Source: Maritalea myrionectae DSM 19524
GTDB taxonomy: Bacteria > Pseudomonadota > Alphaproteobacteria > Rhizobiales > Devosiaceae
Length of the DNA stretch: 64,000 nucleotides
Direction: 5' to 3'
Assembly (NCBI RefSeq): GCF_000423365.1
Contig: NZ_AUHV01000002.1
Coordinates: 62,001-126,000, forward strand
Notes under the pieces: model-generated
What the model was told of the DNA's origin: nothing
Databases searched by the model: none
The model's input: the letters and a program-made list of their open reading frames with translations, nothing else
Part shown: piece after piece, positions 16,985 to 25,146 of the stretch
How positions within the stretch are numbered: the first letter of the stretch is position 1
Layout: every line of letters starts with the position of its first letter
Translations under genes and position numbers: made by a program

Positions 16985-17964
16985 GAGGTGCCTTCAACGC
17001 CGGAAGCCGCCCCACTCTCACCGGCCGAGCCGAGTGCACGTTCTTTTAGCTTGCGGAATTTTTTCGACAATTGCTCAAGCTTGGCCTCCCATTCAGGGTC
17101 GGGACGTTGGCCCTCAATCGTTTTAAAATAGACCTGCATCATACAGGTGATGGCGAACGGCTCGAGCAGTGCCGCCTTGACGCTCCACGCGAAAAGTAGC
17201 GCAAAGATAAAGCCGCCTGCCGTCCATCCGCCAGGCATCAGATAAACGATCAGCGCCGCTGGCGCGAGCATCAACAAAAAGACCAAAAAGCCTAGGCCAT
17301 AAACGATAAATGCCAGCCACGCGGCGTTCTTCAGCATCACTTTGTAGTTCTGGCCATAAAGCACCAATGCCTCCTTGGCAGACATCCATGCATTGTCAGA
17401 TTGTGTGCGGATCGCATAGGCAAGGATCACCTCGTCCACGAAACCGACTGCGACGCTTAAAAACGCCTTCAGGATGCCGGCGAGCTGTTGCGCCCCCGGG
17501 ATCGGCAATACGGTCAATATGCCCCGCACCAAACCAGAAATCGCCTTGACCACGCCCTTGATCAGCTGATCGATGGCGAACAGCACACTCGCCTGCCCGA
17601 AACGCTGTTTCACCACTGTGGTCGCATGCGTCAGCTGGCTACGCCCTTGCGGCAGTTTTTTGCCATCCATCAGTTCAAGGAGCACCGCAATATGGCCAGC
17701 CTTGACGATATAAAGAATATATTCGCGCGCCCAATACATAACCGCACCAAAGACGCCGAACCCGATGATGCCACCCCAAATGGTGCTGTTGGCCTGAAAA
17801 TCCGGGCCGCCGACAATGCCGACGCCATAACCGATCCCAGCTCCAGTGCCGGTGACAAGGACATAGCCAATGGCAATCCCGAAATAAACCGCCATACGCA
17901 AAATGATGAAGGGCAAGGTGCGCCCCATCATTCCAAATGCACTGCCGATGTTGAAATCCCACAT
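16981..17964 (-). CDS. polytopic inner-membrane protein of unknown function
   Basis: 327 residues. Hydrophobic segments: two at the N-terminus (FIILRMAVYFGIAIGYVLVTG, IIGFGVFGAVMYWA), a central amphipathic region (FAIDQLIKGVVKAISGLVRGI, long helix with VGFVDEVILAYAIRT), and two strong ones at about 215-270 (AAWLAFIVYGLGFLVFLLML). The last 50 residues are a charged coiled-coil-like tail (LEQLSKKFRKLKERA) likely in the cytoplasm. The ATG at 17964 follows AAGGAAG. It leads a four-gene operon and lies 71 bases from a motif copy. Its layout resembles that of the 18090-19070 protein, so the two may be distant paralogues or partners. Confidence 0.85.
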   Translation of the reverse strand: MWDFNIGSAFGMMGRTLPFIILRMAVYFGIAIGYVLVTGTGAGIGYGVGIVGGPDFQANSTIWGGIIGFGVFGAVMYWAREYILYIVKAGHIAVLLELMDGKKLPQGRSQLTHATTVVKQRFGQASVLFAIDQLIKGVVKAISGLVRGILTVLPIPGAQQLAGILKAFLSVAVGFVDEVILAYAIRTQSDNAWMSAKEALVLYGQNYKVMLKNAAWLAFIVYGLGFLVFLLMLAPAALIVYLMPGGWTAGGFIFALLFAWSVKAALLEPFAITCMMQVYFKTIEGQRPDPEWEAKLEQLSKKFRKLKERALGSAGESGAASGVEGTS

Positions 17965-18034
17965 TTCATATCTTCCTTGTTCAAAAATTTGAGCCCGTTG
18001 TAGGCCAAACGATGCCACACCTGTCCCCGTTAGA

Positions 18035-18054
18035 CCCCGTTTGTTTGAACGGGG
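18035..18054. promoter_or_regulatory. locus motif copy 3, perfect inverted arms
   Basis: CCCCGTTTGTTTGAACGGGG. The arms CCCCGTT and AACGGGG are exact inverted repeats around TGTTTG. It is 71 bases upstream of the membrane-protein start at 17964 and 36 bases after the stop of the next gene upstream. No T-run follows on either strand, which argues against a terminator and for an operator. Confidence 0.65.
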
Positions 18055-18089
18055 CCCAACATCAATAGTTTCACAGCCAAAACAATCAT

Positions 18090-19070
18090 CTAGGCCGTCG
18101 ACATGCCGCTATCTGCCTCTCCATCCATTTTGAGATAGCTTTCCATCTCCTCGCGAATATCAGGCATCAACGCTTCAGCATGGGCGATCCGCGCATAGAA
18201 AAGTGTGAAATAGACAACCTTCACTGCCGTTACCAAGCGGGCAAGCACGGCGTTGCCCACAAAGCACAAAAATATGGCAATGAAGAACGGCATCCAACTG
18301 AAGACTGTTTCCGGGCCGAATGGCAGCCAAGCGGGAACGGTTGGGAACACATCACCGATTTTGCCGCCCGAAAAACCTTCCGGCATGGCGCCGCCGAAGA
18401 ACAGGCCGATCGCGATACCAATCAAGCCACCCAGCACATAAGCAGGCCCAATAATGGCGCGCACCACGCCCCCCGCTATGTCGATGCCAAACACGCCAAC
18501 CAGCGTTTCGGGCACATTGTCTTTTAACGCGGTGAGTTTTTGCGTGGCCTCGCTCGTCGACAATTTGTCTATGGCAAACACCGGCAGCAGAAAATGGTTC
18601 ACCAGGTCCCATATCTCCACAAGCCCGCCCATGATGATGCGAATAAAAAAGCCGCCCTTGCCGCGCTGGCTGGCAATCCAAACGCTCAGCATATCCGCGA
18701 GGCTGAGCAACCACAAACGCCCGCGCATCCCTTTAAGCTGTTTTTTTACGCTCTTGCCATCCGGATCATTGCCAATCGCTGTTTCATAAACCAGGCGGCT
18801 GAGCGCCAGCTCGGTCATGTTGTAGTAAAAAAACTTGAATATGAAAGCGAAAATCCCGAATAGAATTAGCCAGGTGCCGAGGCCGCCTTTGCCGAGCACA
18901 ATAGCCGCAATGCCCCCGAAAAACAGGCAAACGACCAACACGGCCATGGCACTCATCTTGAGAACAGGCACGATAATATCGTCATCTCGCGCGACAATGG
19001 TAAAAGTATGCTTGAGCAAATAGCCAAGTTGCCCAACCCGCGCGCCAATACCCGGGCGTTCAAATTTCAT
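18090..19070 (-). CDS. polytopic inner-membrane protein of unknown function
   Basis: 326 residues. Two N-terminal membrane segments (MSAMAVLVVCLFFGGIAAIVL, LILFGIFAFIFKFFYY), a soluble loop with a helical stretch (GRLWLLSLADMLSVWIA), a central hydrophobic stretch (VVRAIIGPAYVLGGLIGIAIG) and a C-terminal pair (WMPFFIAIFLCFVGNAVLA and beyond), then a short acidic tail. The start at 19070 has GGAGGAGATG-type sequence upstream (AGGAGG). It is a single-gene unit with its own motif copy 74 bases upstream. The order of segments resembles the neighbouring membrane protein. No family is assigned with confidence. Confidence 0.85.
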   Translation of the reverse strand: MKFERPGIGARVGQLGYLLKHTFTIVARDDDIIVPVLKMSAMAVLVVCLFFGGIAAIVLGKGGLGTWLILFGIFAFIFKFFYYNMTELALSRLVYETAIGNDPDGKSVKKQLKGMRGRLWLLSLADMLSVWIASQRGKGGFFIRIIMGGLVEIWDLVNHFLLPVFAIDKLSTSEATQKLTALKDNVPETLVGVFGIDIAGGVVRAIIGPAYVLGGLIGIAIGLFFGGAMPEGFSGGKIGDVFPTVPAWLPFGPETVFSWMPFFIAIFLCFVGNAVLARLVTAVKVVYFTLFYARIAHAEALMPDIREEMESYLKMDGEADSGMSTA

Positions 19071-19143
19071 GGTTCATCTCCTCCTTGCGCAGTTGCAGGT
19101 CGAAACTTCAGCGGAGATGCTAATCGTAGGACTGAGGGGCAAG

Positions 19144-19163
19144 CCCCGTTCGTTTGAAGGGGT
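19144..19163. promoter_or_regulatory. locus motif copy 4, upstream of the 18090-19070 gene
   Basis: CCCCGTTCGTTTGAAGGGGT. Its first 13 bases match copy 1 exactly. It lies 73 bases before the ATG at 19070. The rest of the spacer 19071-19418 (348 bases) shows no gene. Confidence 0.6.
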
Positions 19164-19418
19164 CAAAGGAGGCGCCCAGCCGAGAAATAGGCCTTACCTT
19201 GCTGCGCACACTGCGCTTCTGTCGCTGTGCAAGTTTACTTCGAGCAGTGGATTGCTGCGATTCTAACGGGAATTGGCCAGTCCACATATTCGAACAGCGA
19301 GAGCCGGTGAAGAACTATGGGGCAATCCAGGATAGGGAATGACTGTTGGGCTAGATGGTAAGCCGAAACAACACCGCAGGAATTTTGCCGTGAAAATTCA
19401 AATACTAACCTGAAAGAA

Positions 19419-19508
19419 TGGCGGAGAGGAAGGGATTCGAACCCTCGAGACGGTTCCCCGCCTACTCCCTTAGCAGGGGAGCGCCTTCGACCACTCGGCC
19501 ACCTCTCC
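19419..19508 (-). tRNA. tRNA-Ser(GCU)
   Basis: The minus strand folds as a class II tRNA: acceptor GGAGAGG / CCTCTCC with discriminator G and an encoded CCA (19421-19419), anticodon stem CTCCC / GGGAG around CTGCTAA giving anticodon GCT, a long variable arm (GGCGGGGAACCGTC), and TGG-free T-loop GGTTCGAATCC. It reads the serine codons AGC and AGU. Confidence 0.97.
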
Positions 19509-19792
19509 GGGGTCGTGAATAACCTTAAGCTCATCATGGATGCAAGCCATTTTTTCAAAATTTTGACAATGTCTTGTGTACGCTTATGCTTGAAAGTTGC
19601 GTCGCGGGTTCATAATTTGGAAGTCATAATAATATGTGGGCGGCAGATGTGCCTATTTTCGGACACATATTAAAGTTTGCGAAACGCCCCTTTGTAAAAA
19701 TCAGTTTCAAGATCGTGGCGCTTATCCGTCGTTTATTACTGACGAAAATTTGCTGCGAATCGTGTTTTAATAAGTTGTTTTTGGGAATGAAT
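19509..19792. other. 284-base spacer, tRNA to DUF2147 gene
   Basis: Spacer between the tRNA 5' end and the DUF2147 protein on opposite strands. It must hold both promoters. An in-frame extension of the protein gene to 19634 exists but lacks a ribosome-binding site and would bury the signal peptide, so I do not call it coding. Confidence 0.5.
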
Positions 19793-20227
19793 ATGCTGCT
19801 AAATGCGATGAAACCACTGTTCAAATATGTGCTGGCGCTGGCCCTGGTGATGCCGACGACTGTTGGCTTCGCGCAGGCGTTTAACCCTGTCGGCACGTGG
19901 CGCACACGACTTGACGCGGAAGTGCGGATTGATCGGTGTGGGCGGCAGTTTTGTGGGGTGGTGACCAAAGCAGCCAAGCCGGGCTTAACAGATAAGCGCA
20001 ATCCAGATCCGAAATTGCGCAATCGCCCTATTGAAGGCATCTTGCTGATCACTTTTAGCAAAAGCGAAGAACCCAAAGCATTTGTGGGCGAGCTTTATAA
20101 TCCGCTGGATGGCAAAATGTATGAAGGCACGGCTAAAATGCCCAATCCTCAAACCATTCGCCTGAAAGGGTGTTTGTTTTACAGCATTCTTTGCCTGAAA
20201 GAGGATTGGGTTAAGATCGCGCCTTAA
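19793..20227 (+). CDS. secreted DUF2147 family protein
   Basis: 144 residues: signal peptide (MLLNAMKPLFKYVLALALVM to about TVGFAQA), then the DUF2147 lipocalin-like barrel: NPVGTWRTRLDAEVRIDRCGRQFCGVV at the front, NPLDGKMYEGTAKM in the middle and KGCLFYSILCLKEDWVKI at the end. The cysteines probably form disulfides. DUF2147 proteins are periplasmic and of unknown function. GGGA precedes the ATG at 19793 by six bases; the ATG at 19787 is an alternative. Confidence 0.88.
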   Translation: MLLNAMKPLFKYVLALALVMPTTVGFAQAFNPVGTWRTRLDAEVRIDRCGRQFCGVVTKAAKPGLTDKRNPDPKLRNRPIEGILLITFSKSEEPKAFVGELYNPLDGKMYEGTAKMPNPQTIRLKGCLFYSILCLKEDWVKIAP

Positions 20228-20247
20228 CCCAAATCCGATCGGTTTTG

Positions 20248-20958
20248 TTATTTTGAACGCTGATTGAACAGCACTTTTTGGGCGTCCTTGTCGTTGGCAA
20301 GGTTAAGCTGCTCGCGGGCTTCCTTGCCCACTTCCATGCCCTTGGCCACAGCGTCGCGAGAACCCAGGCGCACCAGCCAATCTTTCACATGGGGAAACTC
20401 TTCAATATCCATGCCTTGGCCTTCCCAAAGGGTTGCCCAGCCATAAATGGCCATATCGGCGATGGAATAGTCGCCAGCCACAAAGTCGTTGTCAGCCAGG
20501 CGCTTGTTCAACACACCGTAAAGGCGGTGCGTTTCATCTTCATAGCGCTTCATGGCGTAAGGCAATTTTTCTGGCGCATATTTATTGAAGTGGTGGTTTT
20601 GCCCCAACATCGGGCCGAAACCGCCCATTTGCCAGAACAACCATTCATCCACCTTCACCTGCGCCCGCTCGTCGCTGGGGTAGAACTTATCGAACTTCTT
20701 GGCCAAATATTTCATGATGGCCGCTGATTCGAACACGCTGATTGGTTCGCCGCCCGGCCCTTCTGGATCAACGATCGCAGGAATTTTATTGTTTGGTGAA
20801 ATTTTCAAAAAATCGTCTTTAAACTGGTCGCCCGCACCAATGTTCACCATGTGCACATTGTAAGGCACGCCCAACTCTTCCAAAAGGATTGAAATCTTCC
20901 ATCCATTTGGCGTGGTCCAATAGTAAAGATCGATTGGCTTGTTTTGTACCGTTGACAT
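20248..20958 (-). CDS. glutathione S-transferase, YfcG/YghU-like disulfide reductase type
   Basis: 236 residues with an N-terminal thioredoxin-like domain (IDLYYWTTPNGWKISILLEEL, then ISPNNKIPAIVDPEGP and SVFESAAIMKYLAKKF) and an all-helical C-terminal domain (ADNDFVAGDYSIADMAIYGW). The TPNGWK motif and length fit the Nu-class enzymes YfcG and YghU, which reduce disulfides with glutathione. GAGG lies six bases before the ATG at 20958; a GTG at 20970 is less likely. It faces the DUF2147 gene tail to tail. Confidence 0.9.
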   Translation of the reverse strand: MSTVQNKPIDLYYWTTPNGWKISILLEELGVPYNVHMVNIGAGDQFKDDFLKISPNNKIPAIVDPEGPGGEPISVFESAAIMKYLAKKFDKFYPSDERAQVKVDEWLFWQMGGFGPMLGQNHHFNKYAPEKLPYAMKRYEDETHRLYGVLNKRLADNDFVAGDYSIADMAIYGWATLWEGQGMDIEEFPHVKDWLVRLGSRDAVAKGMEVGKEAREQLNLANDKDAQKVLFNQRSK

Positions 20959-21123
20959 AAAGTGCCTCACTGGTTTGAATAAGTTAAGGTCGGTTTATCG
21001 TAATTTTACGATAAACTATCAACCCCATTTCAAACACAAAAACGTGTACAGCACGAATTTGTTTCATATTGTCCAATCCTTGGATAATTATTGCGCGCAT
21101 CATTGGATCAAAAGGACAATATT

Positions 21124-21888
21124 TTGGACTGGATCATTCTGTTTTTTGCCGGGCTTGGCGCCGGGGCGTTAAATGCGTTGGCTGGCGGCGGGTCATTTGT
21201 GATTTTCCCGGCGTTGATGCTGGTGGGCGTGCCGCCTGTGGCCGCCAACGCCACCAACACGTTTGCTTGCCTGCCCGGCTATGCCAGTGGCGCCATTGGC
21301 TTTTACGACGCGATCATGGCCAACAGGCAAAGGATCGTGCTTTATTCTATTATCGCGCTGGTGGCGGGTTATTTGGGGGCCGAAGCGCTGTTGCTCGTGT
21401 CCGACGCGCAATTCAGCACCATTGTGCCCTGGCTTATGCTGTTCGCCGTGCTCGCCTTCAGCTTTGGCGGGCAGTTGAACAGCTATTTGGTGTCGCGCAG
21501 CAGCGGCAGCAAGCGCGCGGCCCGCGCGGGGGCCATCGGCACCGCCCTGTTGCTCACCGCCATTTGCTTTTATGGCGGCTTTTTCAATGCCGGGCTGGGC
21601 ATCATCCTTTTGGCGTTTCTGGTGCTGGCGGGCTATAAAGACATTAATGGCATGAACGGCATCAAGCTGTGGCTCTCCACCTTGGTCGCCCTCACCGCCG
21701 TGATCCGGCTGGCCATTGGCGGCTCGATATATTGGTTGGAAGGCTCTGTCGCCCTTGTGGGCGCCACCCTAGGCGGCTACCTCGCCGCCCGCCTCTCCTA
21801 TCTGATCCCCGCCCTCTATGTGCGCCGCTTTGTGATCGTCTATGGCTTGGGGCTGACGGTCTATTTCTTTTGGCAGGTTTACGGGTGA
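21124..21888 (+). CDS. TSUP (TauE/SafE) family membrane permease
   Basis: 254 residues, nearly all membrane segments. The TSUP pattern is repeated in the two halves: AGLGAGALNALAGGGSFVIFPALML with PPVAANATNTFACLPGY at the front, and FYGGFFNAGLGIILLAFLVLAGYKDINGMNGIKLWLS in the second half. Members export sulfite, sulfoacetate or other small anions. The start is taken as TTG at 21124, preceded by AAGGA; TTG at 21091 would add 11 polar residues. It ends by overlapping the last ten bases of the convergent oxidoreductase gene. Confidence 0.88.
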   Translation: MDWIILFFAGLGAGALNALAGGGSFVIFPALMLVGVPPVAANATNTFACLPGYASGAIGFYDAIMANRQRIVLYSIIALVAGYLGAEALLLVSDAQFSTIVPWLMLFAVLAFSFGGQLNSYLVSRSSGSKRAARAGAIGTALLLTAICFYGGFFNAGLGIILLAFLVLAGYKDINGMNGIKLWLSTLVALTAVIRLAIGGSIYWLEGSVALVGATLGGYLAARLSYLIPALYVRRFVIVYGLGLTVYFFWQVYG

Positions 21889-23963
21889 GGTTTCACCCAA
21901 ACCGCACAATCATGAAACGCAGCGCCGCCAAACGGGGGCACGGGGTCGGAACCGATTAAAGTGTTGATTCCTTTGCCGCCTTTATGGGCCTTGTTTTTAA
22001 ACAGACTTTCGGCGATCAGCACGCCGCGTTGCATGCCGTCGAAGATTTTGGCTTTGAGGATCACTTCGCCGCGTTTGTTGCCGACGGTGACGTAATCATC
22101 TTCGTTGATGTTGAGCGCGGCGGCATCTTCTGGATGGACGAACACGGTCGGTTCCGGGTGGCGTTTTTGTGAACCGGGCGTTTCGGTGAAGCTGGTGTTT
22201 AGGAAAGCGCGGGCTGGGCTGGTGGCCAGGCGGAACGGATGCACCTCGTCGCAGGCTTCAATGGTTTCCCAATGGTCGGCGAATTTGGGCAGAATGGCCG
22301 GGTCGCATACAAATTCTACCGCTTTGCGCTCTTGCGTGGCGGGCCAGTCTGGCGCGAATTTGAAGCGGCCATCGTCCCATGCGAAGCCATCGCGATAATG
22401 GGCGTCGGCCACAGTGTCGGCGCGTTCGATATAGCCCTCTTCCGCCACCTCGTTTAGCGAGCCAAAGCCTGACTTTTGGAACGTCTCGTCGATCAGTTCG
22501 CGGTCTTCCATCTCAAAGGCGGCACCCTTGGCGTTCAACCGTTTGGCCAGTTCCTTGAACAACCAGTGATTGGAGCGGGTTTCGCCCGGGCCCTCTTGGA
22601 TTTTCGGGCCGTAGAGAATACGCGTATGACCGCTGCGGGTATAAAAATCTTCATGTTCGGTGAACATGGTGGCGGGCAGCACAATGTCGGCCAGTTCGGC
22701 GGTGTCGGTCATAAATTGCTCGTGCACCACCACAAACAGATCGTCGCGCTTAAAGCCTTGGCGCACCAGTTCCTGATCCGGCGTCACAACCGCCGGGTTG
22801 CAGTTTTGAATCAGCATGGCTTTCACCGGCGGACCGTTTTTCAGTGCCTTTTGATCACCGGTCAAAATCGGGCCAAGTTCGCACATGTCCAGCAAGCGCT
22901 GGGGCTTGGTGGCGAGGTCTGATCCGGTGATCAGACTTTTATCGATGCCCCATGTGCCCGAGTTGGAATGGAACGCCCCGCCCCCGTCATATTGCCATGC
23001 GCCCAGCATGGCGGGCAAGCACAGCGCTGCATGCATGGCGGTGGCGCCATTGCGCTGACGGGTGAAGCCATAGCCGAGCCGGAAGAAGGCACGTGGGTTG
23101 TTGCCTAGCAATGCAGCCAGCTCTTCGATTTGGGCGACTTCCAATCCGGTGATCTCCGCGGCGCGTTCGGGCGTCCAGCTTTCAAGATGTGATTCAAACT
23201 CTGGGGAGAAGTCTGTGTATTTGCTCATAAATTCGCGATCGGCTTTGCCATCGCGCAACAAAATATGCATCAGGGCGCAGGCCAGTGCGCCATCTGTTCC
23301 GGGCTTCAAGAGCACGCCCATATCGGCCTGTTGCATGGTGGCGGTGCGGTAAATATCGACCACCACCACTTTCGCGCCGCGCTCTTTGCGGGCCTTCATG
23401 GCGTGGGTCATCACATTGACCTGGGTGTGCACCGGGTTGGTGCCCCAAATCACGATCACGTCCGATTGCGCCATTTCTTCCGGGTTCACGCCCTGCAAGC
23501 GGCCTGTGCCCGCCACATAGCCGGCCCATGAAATCATGGAACAAATGGTGCCATATTGCCGCGAATAGTTTTTGGCGTTGCGCAGGCGGTCAATCCCGTC
23601 GCGCATCACATAGCCCATGGTGCCCGCATAATAATAAGGCCACACGCTTTCCGCGCCGAACGCCTCTTCGGCGGCGAGGAATTTTTCGGCCACAATATCC
23701 AGCGCCTCATCCCATGAAATGCGCTCAAACTTGCCTTCGCCTTTCGCCCCCAGCCGCTTCAGCGGATAAAGCAAGCGATCTGGGTGGTGCGTCCGCTCCG
23801 CATAGCGGGCGACCTTTTCGCAGATCACGCCTGCTGTGTATGGATCATCCTTCGCCCCGCGCACCCGGCCCATGGTGCCATCTTCCAAAATCTCCACATC
23901 CAGCGCACAGGTGGATGGGCAATCGTGAGGACAGACGGTGCGTTCAATGCGGGCAACGGACAT
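21879..23963 (-). CDS. molybdopterin oxidoreductase, single-subunit formate-dehydrogenase-like
   Basis: 694 residues of the DMSO-reductase superfamily. A [4Fe-4S] motif (C11, C15, C19 and C48 in CPHDCPSTC ... VICEK) precedes the Mo-bis-MGD domains. RQYGTICSMISWAGY (135-149) gives Cys141 as the likely metal ligand. Cofactor-binding segments IVIWGTNPVHTQ and VVDIYRTATMQQADMG are present, and the C-terminal molydopterin dinucleotide domain ends with NTLIGSDPVPPFGGAAFHDC. No twin-arginine signal is seen, so it is cytoplasmic. No small subunit or sulfurtransferase gene is adjacent; the electron acceptor and substrate are unknown. Confidence 0.92.
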   Translation of the reverse strand: MSVARIERTVCPHDCPSTCALDVEILEDGTMGRVRGAKDDPYTAGVICEKVARYAERTHHPDRLLYPLKRLGAKGEGKFERISWDEALDIVAEKFLAAEEAFGAESVWPYYYAGTMGYVMRDGIDRLRNAKNYSRQYGTICSMISWAGYVAGTGRLQGVNPEEMAQSDVIVIWGTNPVHTQVNVMTHAMKARKERGAKVVVVDIYRTATMQQADMGVLLKPGTDGALACALMHILLRDGKADREFMSKYTDFSPEFESHLESWTPERAAEITGLEVAQIEELAALLGNNPRAFFRLGYGFTRQRNGATAMHAALCLPAMLGAWQYDGGGAFHSNSGTWGIDKSLITGSDLATKPQRLLDMCELGPILTGDQKALKNGPPVKAMLIQNCNPAVVTPDQELVRQGFKRDDLFVVVHEQFMTDTAELADIVLPATMFTEHEDFYTRSGHTRILYGPKIQEGPGETRSNHWLFKELAKRLNAKGAAFEMEDRELIDETFQKSGFGSLNEVAEEGYIERADTVADAHYRDGFAWDDGRFKFAPDWPATQERKAVEFVCDPAILPKFADHWETIEACDEVHPFRLATSPARAFLNTSFTETPGSQKRHPEPTVFVHPEDAAALNINEDDYVTVGNKRGEVILKAKIFDGMQRGVLIAESLFKNKAHKGGKGINTLIGSDPVPPFGGAAFHDCAVWVKPHP

Positions 23964-23995
23964 ATGAAGGGACTTTCAGGCAAGGTTCAAGGCAT

Positions 23996-24021
23996 AAAAA
24001 AGGGTCGCCGAAGCGACCCTT
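23996..24021 (-). terminator. ndk terminator
   Basis: Perfect 9-bp stem AAGGGTCGC / GCGACCCTT (24000-24008 and 24013-24021) with loop CGAA. On the minus strand it runs into TTTTTT at 24001-23996. It lies 24 bases after the ndk stop and ends ndk transcription before the oxidoreductase gene. Confidence 0.9.
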
Positions 24022-24044
24022 AAAAACTAACAAAATCGCAGCGA

Positions 24045-24467
24045 TTAGCCAACGATTTCGTCGTCAGAGAAGAAATATTTGATTTCTTCCGCAGCAGTTT
24101 CTGGTGCGTCTGAACCGTGCACTGAGTTTTCGCCGATTGAAAGCGCGAACTCTTTACGGATTGTGCCTTCAGCCGCGTCAGCTGGGTTTGTTGCGCCCAT
24201 CACTTCGCGGTTTTTCGCAATGGCGTCTTCGCCTTCCAAAACCTGCACAACAACGGGCTCAGAAATCATGAAGTCAACCAATTCACCAAAGAAAGGACGC
24301 TCTTTGTGCACTGCGTAGAAGCCTTCAGCTTGCTCGCGTGTCATGTGAATGCGCTTTGATGCAACAACGCGCAAGCCAGCTTCTTCAAACTTGGCGATGA
24401 TTTTGCCAGTCAAGTTGCGCTTTGTGGCATCAGGTTTAATAATAGAAAATGTACGTTCCAAAGCCAT
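24045..24467 (-). CDS. ndk: nucleoside diphosphate kinase
   Basis: Transfers the terminal phosphate from ATP to other NDPs and dNDPs through a phospho-histidine. At 140 residues it has the normal length. [20 protein letters not shown] starts the fold, and the active-site histidine is in [14 protein letters not shown], with the Kpn-loop region at [14 protein letters not shown]. It stands alone with its own terminator; the gene is cytoplasmic and well conserved. Confidence 0.98.
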   Translation of the reverse strand: MALERTFSIIKPDATKRNLTGKIIAKFEEAGLRVVASKRIHMTREQAEGFYAVHKERPFFGELVDFMISEPVVVQVLEGEDAIAKNREVMGATNPADAAEGTIRKEFALSIGENSVHGSDAPETAAEEIKYFFSDDEIVG

Positions 24468-24584
24468 TGAAATACCCTTATTTTGCTTTGTGGGATGTGG
24501 CCTGCGTTTTATAGACCTTATCGGGATATGACAAGCACCAAGATCATTTAGCTATGACAGACTGATGACAGGGGCAAAATGCCC

Positions 24585-25010
24585 CTATTCGATCAGCAAT
24601 TCTTGGGATTCGATCACTTGTCCTGATTGATCCTTCACCTCAAAGCGCAATCGGTCGAGATCTTTGGGCGCATCGAACCACACTTCCATATTAAGCGGTT
24701 TGATCGCCATGGTGCACATGCCGCCTTCAATCTGCACAGTGAACGTGAGGTCGGCCACAAAGCGGCCCACATCCAATGTGTGTCCCGCCAAGCTCCAGCA
24801 GCCATTGGGGGCGAAGTACATATATTCAAATTTGATTTGATCGGTGCCGATACGTCTTACAGATGGGATGTTCTCGGGTGTTAACCCGAGAGATGGTTTG
24901 GTGTTAAACATTGGTTTTTGCGGGCCAGTGTTGACGCCCTGAGCGCTGGCCGCTAAGGGTTGTGCAAAAATAAAGAGCAAAGTCAGTATTATGGATTTCG
25001 GCAGTTTCAT
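24585..25010 (-). CDS. small secreted protein of unknown function
   Basis: 141 residues: signal peptide (MKLPKSIILTLLFIFAQ, cleavage near ASAQ) then a beta-rich domain with two cysteines (PNGCWSLAGHTL and IEGGMCTMAIKP) that may pair. No family recognised. I start at the ATG at 25010; a TTG at 25037 would add a polar stretch ahead of the signal peptide. It stands alone between ndk and the divergent ABC-F gene. Confidence 0.75.
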   Translation of the reverse strand: MKLPKSIILTLLFIFAQPLAASAQGVNTGPQKPMFNTKPSLGLTPENIPSVRRIGTDQIKFEYMYFAPNGCWSLAGHTLDVGRFVADLTFTVQIEGGMCTMAIKPLNMEVWFDAPKDLDRLRFEVKDQSGQVIESQELLIE

Positions 25011-25146
25011 TCGAAGACCTGTTTGAAAATTTTTCAATGCACACCTAAAACATCAACGCTTAAATAATGGCGCGCCATTTGGTGTGAATGCTCAAACTAA
25101 TCTCGAATAATGAACAAAATTAGGCCGTTCGAAAGCTGCTCGAAAA

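Noticed and set aside
19235-19558. Minus-strand frame of 107 codons over the tRNA
   Set aside because: It is the translated shadow of tRNA-Ser(GCU); the middle part is the familiar pattern seen when a tRNA is read as protein.
21883-21898. GGGTGA / TCACCC hairpin at the convergent gene ends
   Set aside because: Only six base pairs with no T-run and inside both coding ends; too weak to call a terminator.
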